Origin: Deinococci bacterium
GTDB taxonomy: Bacteria; Deinococcota; Deinococci; Deinococcales; Trueperaceae
Assembly (NCBI GenBank): GCA_030149325.1
Contig: JASBRS010000014.1
Location: forward strand, 1-64,000
DNA length: 64,000 nucleotides
Direction of reading: 5' to 3'
Shown here: in pieces, positions 19,065-26,044 of the stretch
How positions within the stretch are numbered: the stretch's first letter is position 1
How the letters are laid out: each line of letters opens with the position of its first letter
Notes under the pieces: generated by a model
The model's database searches: none
Told to the model about the DNA's origin: nothing
What the model saw: the letters and a program-made list of their open reading frames with translations, nothing else
Translations under genes and position numbers: made by a program

Positions 19065-19682
19065 GTGAACGAACGCTCCCGCAGGTTCCTCCTCGCGAGG
19101 CTGGCGCCGGTGGTGCTGGTGCTCGCCGGCTGCGCCCCCACGACGTCCCCGCATCAGCCGCTGGTGGCCGTGCTCAACGGTCCCGCCGAGGGCAGGATCG
19201 ACGGGAGCGCCACCACCCTCGAGGCCGACATGCGCCAGTTCGGCCCGCTGTACTTCGGCTTCGTGCCCGGAGCCGCGCTGCGCTTCGACGAGGGGCACAG
19301 CGACCTGTTCCACGACCGCGCCGTCACCTCGGCCGGACGCATCGCCCGAACCTACGGCGCGCCCTACGCGGTGGTGGTGGGTGCGAACACGCTCGAGCGC
19401 AACGTCACGCTGTCGAAGGACAAGAAGTGGCGGACCGTGAGCGTCACCCTGCGCATCCAGGCGATGGTGGTCGATGCCGCCACCAACACCGTGGTGAGTC
19501 GCGTCGAGTCGCAACTCCTGCAGGGCAGCCGCTACGAGAGCACCGCCGATCCCCTGCCGACGCTGCAGCGGGATCCCACCGTGCTCCGGTTGCGCGACGA
19601 CGGCGTCGACGCGGTCGCGCCGTCCGTGGTCGGCTCGTTGTGGCATGTCCTGCACATCCGCGCGCACCCGCCGGCGGGTTGA
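19065..19682 (+). CDS. Predicted lipoprotein, unknown function
   Basis: Protein of 205 residues with a type II signal peptide: the basic N-region NERSRRFLLARLAP, a hydrophobic stretch VVLVLAG and lipobox LAGC (Cys about residue 24). The mature part alternates beta-strand-like segments (YAVVVGANTLERNVTLSKDKKWRTVSVTLRIQAMVVDAATNTVVSRVESQLL), resembling periplasmic lipoproteins that bind or scaffold, without a named family. It starts at GTG 19065 with no obvious ribosome site. It converges with the next gene, whose stop is 15 nt away. Confidence 0.72.
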   Translation: MNERSRRFLLARLAPVVLVLAGCAPTTSPHQPLVAVLNGPAEGRIDGSATTLEADMRQFGPLYFGFVPGAALRFDEGHSDLFHDRAVTSAGRIARTYGAPYAVVVGANTLERNVTLSKDKKWRTVSVTLRIQAMVVDAATNTVVSRVESQLLQGSRYESTADPLPTLQRDPTVLRLRDDGVDAVAPSVVGSLWHVLHIRAHPPAG

Positions 19683-19697
19683 GCGCGGCGTCCCCGA

Positions 19698-21164
19698 TCA
19701 CCGGAAGTAGCGGCGGAAGACCTCCTGGTACTCCAGGGGCACGTCCCCCTCGGTGAGGGCCTGCTCGGCCGCACGGCGGTAGGCGTCGATGGAGCTGCCG
19801 GCCGGCAGCGTCACGTCGGTCGAGCCCGGCAGCCGGACCGTGCCCCCGGACGTCTGGGCGTCGCCCTGGACCGTGCCCGGCAGGAACTCGGGGGCCGGGC
19901 CCGCACCCTGGGCCGGCGCGCTCGGGGCGCCCGGCGTACCCGGCTGGTTGCCGCCCGCACCCGTACCCTCGCCACGATCGGCCCCCGGGACCGCACCCTG
20001 GCCGGCGCCCTGGACGTCGGCGGCCGCCCCGGCGCTGCCGGACTGGGCGGCGCCGCCGGCCGCCGAGCCGGGAGCGGACTGCCCCTGGCTCCCGGCGTCG
20101 GCGCCCTGCGGCGCGCCGCTCCCCTGGGCCGTCGAGCTCCCCGGGGCGGAGCCGCTGGCGGCCGACGACGACGGCGATGAGGCCGCCGAGCCATCCGGCG
20201 TCGATGGCGTGCCGCTTCCGGTGCCGCTGCTTCCGGCGCTCCCCGGGGCCTGCCCGCCGGAGCGGTCGGCGCCGCCGCTCGCGGCGTCGGTACCGCTCGG
20301 GCCGGCCGCACTCGACGCCGACGACGTGCCGCCCGTGGCGCTGCCGGACGGGGTCGCCGAGCCGTCTCCCGAGGCGTTCGAGCCGCTCCCCCCGGCCTGC
20401 GACGGGGGAGATGCGCCCCCGCCGGAGCCCGAGCCCCCGGAGGGCCCGGCGCGGGCCGAGCCGCTCGAGCCGGCAGGGGGCTCCTGCCCCAACGCGCGAA
20501 GGTAGTCCGAGAGCACCTGCTGGTCGCTGGCGGCGCCGGCGCTGTCGGGCGCACCGTCCGCGCCCGGCGTCGGCGTCGGCTGGGTACCGGCGCCGGTCGC
20601 ACGCTGCGGCGCCGGTGCGGGGGGTGCGGGGGCGTTCTGCGGGCCGGTCGCGTCGGCGGGCGACGCCTGGGGCGACGGCGTGGACGTCGCGGGCGCGGCC
20701 CCGGGCGGGCCCTGGCGGCCGGCCAGCGGCACCAGCAGCAGCGCCAGGGCGGCCGCCAAGGTCGGCAGCCACCAGGCCGGCGGGTCGGGGACGCGAACGT
20801 CCCGGACGCTGTCGACGGCTCGCGCCCGCACCGCCCGCGCGAAGCCGTAGGTATCGTCGTCCGCGAGTTCCAGCGCCGTCTCGTAGCTCAGGCCGGCCCG
20901 CTCGCGGATGACCCCGAGGGCGCGGGCGCGGTGCCCCCGCACCGGCAGCGCGAGGCCCACCAGGAACGCTCCGGCCAGGGCGGCGGCCTGGATCCAGGGG
21001 CCGCGCGCCGCCGCGGCCATCACCAGCGAGGCCAGCAGGGCCGCGCCCGCGCCCCTCAGCAGCCGGGCGTTCCACGCGCTGCGTGAGGCGATGCGGGTGT
21101 GGAGCGACATCGCCCTCTCGGGCGAGAGCCGGCTCGCGCGCTGACGGCGGCTGGGGCTGATCAT
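19698..21164 (-). CDS. Membrane protein with long Pro/Ser/Gly/Ala-rich linker
   Basis: Protein of 488 residues. Two closely spaced hydrophobic segments lie near residues 35-75 (LLRGAGAALLASLVMAAAARGPW, LAGAFLVGLALPV). A third is at about 125-145 (WWLPTLAAALALLLVPLAG). About 280 low-complexity residues follow (SGTGSGTPSTPDGSAASSPS-type), then a short conserved-looking tail (LPAGSSIDAYRRAAEQALTEGDVPLEYQEVFRRYFR). The folded tail on a disordered extracytoplasmic stalk suggests envelope anchoring or protein-protein contact. ATG 21164 overlaps the upstream gene as ATGA. I do not recognise the family. Confidence 0.68.
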   Translation of the reverse strand: MISPSRRQRASRLSPERAMSLHTRIASRSAWNARLLRGAGAALLASLVMAAAARGPWIQAAALAGAFLVGLALPVRGHRARALGVIRERAGLSYETALELADDDTYGFARAVRARAVDSVRDVRVPDPPAWWLPTLAAALALLLVPLAGRQGPPGAAPATSTPSPQASPADATGPQNAPAPPAPAPQRATGAGTQPTPTPGADGAPDSAGAASDQQVLSDYLRALGQEPPAGSSGSARAGPSGGSGSGGGASPPSQAGGSGSNASGDGSATPSGSATGGTSSASSAAGPSGTDAASGGADRSGGQAPGSAGSSGTGSGTPSTPDGSAASSPSSSAASGSAPGSSTAQGSGAPQGADAGSQGQSAPGSAAGGAAQSGSAGAAADVQGAGQGAVPGADRGEGTGAGGNQPGTPGAPSAPAQGAGPAPEFLPGTVQGDAQTSGGTVRLPGSTDVTLPAGSSIDAYRRAAEQALTEGDVPLEYQEVFRRYFR

Positions 21165-21838
21165 GATGCGCCTTCCGCGGTCGACGCGCCGTCCTCGTCG
21201 GGGTGCCCGCGCGTGAGCGCAAGCACCGTCGCCGCCGCCAGGGTCGTGATGACCGCGAGGTGGACCCACGAGACCCGCAGCGGAGCGGTCAACGGATCGA
21301 TCACGTCGACACCGAGGCGGACGTCGAGGGCGATGCCGGCCACCAGCAGCGCGGGCACCAGCAGGGGCAGCAGGGCCGTGACGCGCAGCCTGTGCGCGAG
21401 CCTCCCCAGCAGGATGCCCATGCCGAAGTAGGCGGGCACCTCCAGGAACGGCAGGCAGGCGGCCCACAGCAACGGGACCGCCGGGAAGCTGGCGGCGTAG
21501 GCGGCCACGTCGAAGGGCAACGAGACCGCCACGAACACCATCAGCGCGGCGGCGGTGACGCGACGCTGATGTCGCGGGAGCCGACCCTCGGCGGCGCCGT
21601 ACCCCAGGGCCGCCAGCGCCAGCAGCGTCATACGCGTCTGCGCCAGCGCGAACCAGGCCTCGTTGGCCTCCCCCTGCCCCGGCCAACGTACCGCCAGCAC
21701 GAACAGGAGCGCCGCCAGGAAGAGCGCCAGCACCTGCAGCAGGTCCGGGGTGCGCAGGCGTTCGGCCACCGCCGTCGGCGTCGGGACGGCCGCTCCGAGG
21801 CCGCGCAGTGCGGCGAGCCTCCGACCCGCGCCCGTCAC
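21161..21838 (-). CDS. Polytopic membrane protein, unknown function
   Basis: Protein of 225 residues with about six hydrophobic helices (LLQVLALFLAALLFVLAV, MTLLALAALGYGAA, VTAAALMVFVAVSLPFDVAAYAA, VPLLWAACLPFLEVPAYFGMGILLG, ALLPLLVPALLVAGIAL, VSWVHLAVITTLAAATVLAL). GTG 21838 overlaps the upstream stop (GTGA) and its own stop overlaps the next start (ATGA). The three genes 23298-19698 are therefore one translationally coupled unit and probably form a membrane complex. No catalytic motif seen. Confidence 0.72.
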   Translation of the reverse strand: MTGAGRRLAALRGLGAAVPTPTAVAERLRTPDLLQVLALFLAALLFVLAVRWPGQGEANEAWFALAQTRMTLLALAALGYGAAEGRLPRHQRRVTAAALMVFVAVSLPFDVAAYAASFPAVPLLWAACLPFLEVPAYFGMGILLGRLAHRLRVTALLPLLVPALLVAGIALDVRLGVDVIDPLTAPLRVSWVHLAVITTLAAATVLALTRGHPDEDGASTAEGAS

Positions 21839-23298
21839 GGCGTCGCCTCCGCCACGCCCGATGGCGGCGGCAGCGCGACCAGCACGCCGGACGGGGCTCG
21901 CGCCAGGGCGCTCCCGGGCGGCAGCACCGCCGCCAGCCGGGCCATCAGCGGAGGCAGCCCGCCCTCCTCGCCTCGGGTCAGCGGCTGGATGGCCCCGGGC
22001 GCGAGGTCGGGTTGCCGTCCCAGACCCAGCACCACGACGTCGCGCAGTGGAGCGGACCCGAGGTTGCGCAGGGCGCTCCCCTCGAAGCTCAGCTCGGGAC
22101 TGCGCAGGACGGGACGGAGCACGATCGACACGGCGTGCCAGCGGGGCAGGTCGACCTCGGTCGCGCCGTCGGACACGCGGTAGGGCATCGGCGTCAGCGG
22201 GTACCCCGCCTCGGGCACCGCGACGGTGCCGGCCGGCAGCGTGAGGCGCTCCTCGACGTCGAAGCGCAACCCCAGCGCTCCGCCGCCGACCACCACCGAG
22301 CGCGAGGCCGTCAGCACCGGTTCGGCCGGCCGTAGGGCGCGCCACCCCGCCAGCGACACCACCGCCGCCAGGACCAGCGCCGCCGCGATCCCCGGGGCGC
22401 CGCCGAAGCGCAGAGCCAGCAGCACCGCCAGCACGAAGGCGGCCGCCAGCGACAGCACCACCGGCTGGCCGACCCCCCTCGGGGGGCGCACCCCGGGCTC
22501 CAGCGCCAGCGCCTGCACCAGCGCGCTGCGGTCCTGCGGCCGCCACGCCGCGCGGGCCCCCCGCACCGCGCTCGGATCGTCGGCCACACGCGCCACCTCC
22601 CCGGCGCCGAGACGGCTCCGGCCCGAGCCGGCGAGGCTCACCAGACCGGTCTGGCTACCGGGGAGAGCGCCGACCAGCAGGACCTGCGCACCCCCTGCGG
22701 CAGCGGCGGCCACCGCTTCGGGGCGCGGCGCGGCGGCACTGCCATCGATGAGCACGGTGGCGACGCCGTCGTAGGCGGCCGCGCGGGCGGGGAGGTCGGA
22801 GGCGGCCACGTCGACCAGGCGTGCGTCCGGGGCGAAGGCCGCTCGCCAACTGCCGGGGCGGCTGGAGAGGAGCACCTCCAAGGGGCGTGGGTCGGAGTCG
22901 CCGGCGCCGAGGCTGCCGCTGGCGATGACGGTGTCGCCCTGCGTCAGCGTCCAGCTCAGACTCCGGAAGGTGGGGACGTAGACGTCGTCGTCGAACACCG
23001 TCACGCCGCTGCCGCCGGGGAGGCCGGCGCGGACCTCGACGATGCGCGGTCCGGTGAGCAGCGAGCCCTCATCGATGCGCAGCCGCAGCACGCTGGGCCC
23101 GACGTCGCGCACCGTGACGCGCAGAGGGTTCCAGGCCCCTGCCACCAGGTGGCCGCCGAGCCCGAGCTCGACGACGGCGCTCGTCGGTCCCGGCTGCGCC
23201 CCCGCCCGGGTCGGCAGCGACATCACCAGCGCCAGCGCGGCCGCCAGGGCCGCCAGCAGGGCGCGTCCACGCGGACCGCTTCCGGCGAACATCTCCAT
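21835..23298 (-). CDS. Secreted or membrane-anchored protein with central TM pair, unknown function
   Basis: Protein of 487 residues. It has a signal peptide (RALLAALAAALALVMSLPTRAGAQ) and a beta-rich extracytoplasmic domain (VVELGLGGHLVAGAWNPLRVTV and following). A central hydrophobic pair lies near residues 280-325 (VVLSLAAAFVLAVLLALRF, GIAAALVLAAVVSLAGW), followed by a second beta-rich domain. The layout resembles envelope proteins that carry one domain on each side of a membrane hairpin. The ATG at 23298 lies 10 nt after TATACT. First gene of the three-gene envelope cluster. Confidence 0.72.
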   Translation of the reverse strand: MEMFAGSGPRGRALLAALAAALALVMSLPTRAGAQPGPTSAVVELGLGGHLVAGAWNPLRVTVRDVGPSVLRLRIDEGSLLTGPRIVEVRAGLPGGSGVTVFDDDVYVPTFRSLSWTLTQGDTVIASGSLGAGDSDPRPLEVLLSSRPGSWRAAFAPDARLVDVAASDLPARAAAYDGVATVLIDGSAAAPRPEAVAAAAAGGAQVLLVGALPGSQTGLVSLAGSGRSRLGAGEVARVADDPSAVRGARAAWRPQDRSALVQALALEPGVRPPRGVGQPVVLSLAAAFVLAVLLALRFGGAPGIAAALVLAAVVSLAGWRALRPAEPVLTASRSVVVGGGALGLRFDVEERLTLPAGTVAVPEAGYPLTPMPYRVSDGATEVDLPRWHAVSIVLRPVLRSPELSFEGSALRNLGSAPLRDVVVLGLGRQPDLAPGAIQPLTRGEEGGLPPLMARLAAVLPPGSALARAPSGVLVALPPPSGVAEATP

Positions 23299-23308
23299 CC
23301 GTACCTGG

Positions 23309-23335
23309 AGTATACGGGCGCCCCGGCACCGTGAA
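23309..23335 (-). promoter_or_regulatory. Promoter of the three-gene envelope cluster
   Basis: TATACT -10 (23309-23314) with TTCACG (23330-23335) upstream at a short 15-nt spacing; 10 nt from -10 to the ATG. Confidence 0.55.
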
Positions 23336-23377
23336 CGTGCCCGGCGCGGCTCGCGTGGGCAACGTCGAGGACGGACC

Positions 23378-25012
23378 TCAGGGCGTCGAGGTGGTCGCCA
23401 CGGGAGCCCGTGGGCGCACCACGATGGCGCTCACCACCCGGCGCTCGAGGCGCCGGTTGAGGGGCTCGCCGTCCGCCACCAGGGTGGCGCTGGATCCGCT
23501 GTCGAGGCGCATGGCATCGCGCGCCCCCAGACGCAGGAAGAGCGGCACCAGATCCGACGCCCGCATCGACTCGGCCACCACCAGCAGCACCGTTCCGTCG
23601 GGCCGGATGCCGATGGCCGATTGCTGGGTGACGGCGTCGAGGATGCGTTGTCCGCTGGGGAAGCCCTCCTGCGAGGGGTCGAACGCCGCCTGGCCGCCCT
23701 GCACCAGCAGCGGACCCGCCTCCACGGCGTAGGGGGCGGCATCGAAGGCGGCGGGCAGGAGCTGCAGGTTGAGCGCCACCGTCGAGCCGGCGTCGATGCG
23801 CGCCAGCGCCCGGCGGTCGGGCGGATAGACCAGGGCGAAGCCGCCGGTCGGAACGCTGCGGGGACCGATGGTGTTGCCGATGACCACGCCCTGCTGGGCC
23901 GTGATGACGCCCACGCGCGGCCCGCCCACCAGGGCGCCGGGCGCGGTGGCGATGCCGACCTGCCCGTCGGAGCTGTCGCCTACGTCGACGGTGCGGCCGT
24001 CCACCTGCAGGCTCAGGTGGGCGCTCAAGCGCGCGATGGTGGCCCCGGCAGGCCCGAAGGCGATGGCCGCGCGGCTGCGCGTGGGCAGCGACAGGGTGCC
24101 GAAGTCGACGCGCAACAGGCCGACCGCCGCGAAGGTCTGGGGGTCGAAGTAGCCGGCGTTGATGGCGGCCACCGCGCCCACCGCCAACTGGCTCAGGGTG
24201 TGGGGTTCGCGGCTGGCCCCCACCACCCGTAGCTCGGCGGCCCCGGGCGCCACCGAGATGAGGTGCACCACGCTGGTCCCGGACGCCGAAGGGGCGTTGA
24301 AGCGACGGTAGCTGACGCCGGGCGCCAGCGTCCGCGTGAGTTCGGGCAACGCCGCCTGCTGTTGCGGCACGACGTCGATGACGAGGCGCGTGGGCTGGGC
24401 CAGAGTGAACACCCGGTAGTGGAAGGCCGGCCCGCTCAGGTCGAGGCGTACGCCGCCGGGCTCGGGGTCGACGGCCACCTCGAGACCGCGGTAGGGGTCG
24501 GGGGAGGTGGCGGGCAGCAGGAGCGGCGGAAGGTGCAGGGTCAGGGGGTTGCCCCGGGCCACGTCGCCCTCGGCGGCCAGACCGGCCAGGGCGTCGGGTG
24601 CGAGGCCCTTCACGTCCACCACCACCCGCACGCTGCCGTCGCCGCCGAAGCGTACGTTCGACAGCCTCGGCAGCGTGACGCCCAGCGCGTCGAGCACGCT
24701 GCCGTCCACCAGCACGCCGTCCGGGGAGAGGCGCGGAGGGTCAGCCCGGACCCCGTCGAGCCAGCCCAGCCCTTCGACGTAGGTGAGGTGGCGGCCGCCG
24801 TAGTCCAGCTCGATGGCCCCCTGGCTCACCTTCACGGATGCCCCGGGAAGGCGGAACTGGGCCGGGGCCTGCGCCAACGCCACGCCCAGCAGGGCGGCGA
24901 GGAACAGACCGAGAACGTGGGGGAGAGGACGCCAGACCACCGACACCCGAGTCTCGCCTACCGCCCGCCGAGCTTGATGAGACGGCGCTGAAGACCGCGC
25001 CGGTCCCTTCAC
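23378..25012 (-). CDS. Exported phosphodiester glycosidase (NAGPA) domain protein
   Basis: Protein of 544 residues. After a signal-like segment (LPHVLGLFLAALLGVALAQ) come an N-terminal beta-rich half (about 50-240) and a C-terminal NAGPA-type domain (about 265-540). Domain markers are AVAAINAGYFDPQTFAAVGLL, RAAIAFGPAG, YAVEAGPLLVQGG, SAIGIRPDGTVLLVVAES and the final ARDAMRLDSGSSATLVADG. Bacterial NAGPA proteins cleave or bind phosphodiester-linked sugars, often in the cell wall; the substrate is unknown. The start is uncertain: GTG 25012 gives a long N-region, and GTG 24946 (VSVVWRPLPH) is a good alternative. It follows the AroE-like gene by 13 nt. Confidence 0.82.
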   Translation of the reverse strand: MKGPARSSAPSHQARRAVGETRVSVVWRPLPHVLGLFLAALLGVALAQAPAQFRLPGASVKVSQGAIELDYGGRHLTYVEGLGWLDGVRADPPRLSPDGVLVDGSVLDALGVTLPRLSNVRFGGDGSVRVVVDVKGLAPDALAGLAAEGDVARGNPLTLHLPPLLLPATSPDPYRGLEVAVDPEPGGVRLDLSGPAFHYRVFTLAQPTRLVIDVVPQQQAALPELTRTLAPGVSYRRFNAPSASGTSVVHLISVAPGAAELRVVGASREPHTLSQLAVGAVAAINAGYFDPQTFAAVGLLRVDFGTLSLPTRSRAAIAFGPAGATIARLSAHLSLQVDGRTVDVGDSSDGQVGIATAPGALVGGPRVGVITAQQGVVIGNTIGPRSVPTGGFALVYPPDRRALARIDAGSTVALNLQLLPAAFDAAPYAVEAGPLLVQGGQAAFDPSQEGFPSGQRILDAVTQQSAIGIRPDGTVLLVVAESMRASDLVPLFLRLGARDAMRLDSGSSATLVADGEPLNRRLERRVVSAIVVRPRAPVATTSTP

Positions 25013-25025
25013 CGAGCGCTCGTCG

Positions 25026-25808
25026 TCAGAGGGCGTGGAACAGCTCGAGCAGCGGTTCGACCCCGACCGGCCCGCCCAGCATGTGACTGAGCCCCAGCTC
25101 GATGCGGTAGGCGTCGAGGTCGCGGCGGTTGAAGGTGAGGGCGCCGACGCTCATGGCACGACGGCGGATCCCCGACACCGGCTCGGGGACGAGATCGAGC
25201 AGCGTCAGGTGCGGACCGAGCAGCGACTCGGGGACGCGCAAGCTGGGGTCGCACCGCACCAGCAGATCGGCCCGCTCCAGCAGCGTCGGCACCAGGGGGT
25301 CGTGGGCAGCGCGGGCCAGAACGGTCGGTCCAGCCGCCAGTCCCGGCAGGGTGCGCTCCGCGTCGGCCGGACTCTCCGCCAGCACCGCGATCGAGGCCGC
25401 CCCCATGCTCGCCAGCTCCCGCGCCACGCCCCGAGCGGTGGAGCCGCTGCCGAGCAGCACCGCCTCGGCCTCCCGAGCGTCCCAACGGGCCGAACCCAGC
25501 AGCGACGCCACCGCACGGCCCAGGTTGTACTCGGCGATCACGCCGCCCGGCGTGACGGTGATGGTGTCGGCCGCTCCCACCTCCTGGGCGTCGAGCGAGG
25601 AGCGGTCGGCGTGTCGCAGGGCCTCGGCCTGGAGGCCGGCGTCGAGCACCAGCGCGCCCGCGAAGTCGAGCCGCTGGAGTCCGCGGTAGAGCTCCTCGAC
25701 GCCGCCGGCAGGCACGGGATGCAGCAGGAACCGCCCCTGGGCGTCACGGTACGAGCGCAGGGCGTGACGGAGGTCGGCATCGGCGCTGAGGACGGCGACG
25801 AGATGCAT
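25026..25808 (-). CDS. Degenerate shikimate dehydrogenase-like protein
   Basis: Protein of 260 residues with an AroE-like layout. It has a poorly conserved N-terminal half, a GAADTITVTPGGVIAEYNLGRA segment (78-99) and a Rossmann domain with AVLLGSGSTARGVARELASMG (116-136). Key residues are missing: the NVTxPxK catalytic lysine region reads GALVLDAGLQAEAL. The NTDxxG aspartate is replaced (EYNLG). It is also shorter at the N-terminus than typical AroE. It probably binds nucleotide or another ligand but should not catalyse shikimate oxidation. ATG 25808 lies 7 nt after TATACT. It is divergent from thrS. Confidence 0.7.
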   Translation of the reverse strand: MHLVAVLSADADLRHALRSYRDAQGRFLLHPVPAGGVEELYRGLQRLDFAGALVLDAGLQAEALRHADRSSLDAQEVGAADTITVTPGGVIAEYNLGRAVASLLGSARWDAREAEAVLLGSGSTARGVARELASMGAASIAVLAESPADAERTLPGLAAGPTVLARAAHDPLVPTLLERADLLVRCDPSLRVPESLLGPHLTLLDLVPEPVSGIRRRAMSVGALTFNRRDLDAYRIELGLSHMLGGPVGVEPLLELFHAL

Positions 25809-25815
25809 GTCGCCC

Positions 25816-25821
25816 AGTATA
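25816..25821 (-). promoter_or_regulatory. -10 box of the AroE-like gene
   Basis: TATACT on the minus strand, 7 nt before the ATG (leaderless). No consensus -35. Confidence 0.6.
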
Positions 25822-25903
25822 GCTGCGCGGAGCTGCCATCCGGGAAGGACCGGAGGGGCGCTCCCGCCCGTCTGTCACGGAGTACGTTCGGCGGGGGCTG
25901 TGC

Positions 25904-25909
25904 TACAGT
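25904..25909 (+). promoter_or_regulatory. -10 box of the thrS transcript
   Basis: TACAGT followed by GGCGC and an ATG at 25915. No good -35. A start here gives a thrS leader of about 130 nt that begins with the threonine-rich mini-ORF. Confidence 0.5.
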
Positions 25910-25914
25910 GGCGC

Positions 25915-25989
25915 ATGCCGAGCCGGCGGACGTCAGCCACGCGCAGGACCTGCACGCTCACGCGTTCGACGCGTCGAACGTCGCGCTGA
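25915..25989 (+). CDS. Putative thrS leader peptide, threonine-rich (24 aa)
   Basis: ATG 25915 lies 5 nt after the TACAGT -10 box, the leaderless spacing seen for many genes here. The peptide begins MPSRRTSATRRTCTLTRSTR and ends RTSR before TGA at 25987-25989. Seven of 24 residues are Thr (six ACG, one ACC). About one would be expected by chance at this base composition. The stop lies 55 nt before thrS. The downstream leader (25990-26036) is C-rich and G-poor, a Rho-loading type of sequence, and a perfect palindrome lies inside the peptide gene. This is the expected layout for ribosome-mediated attenuation by charged tRNA-Thr. No T-box was seen. Function is inferred. Confidence 0.6.
   Translation: MPSRRTSATRRTCTLTRSTRRTSR
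25963..25980 (+). promoter_or_regulatory. Perfect palindrome inside the thrS leader
   Basis: CGTTCGACGCGTCGAACG is an 18-nt perfect palindrome overlapping codons 17-22 of the leader peptide. As RNA it could form a hairpin that a translating or stalled ribosome would open, or it could serve as a DNA operator. Confidence 0.45.
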
Positions 25990-26044
25990 ACCGCTCCGCC
26001 CGCCCGCACCCCGCAGCCCCATCCCGAACTCCACGAGGTATCCC

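Noticed and set aside
25822-26044. T-box upstream of thrS
   Set aside because: No T-box sequence, specifier loop or terminator; the leader peptide explains the region better.
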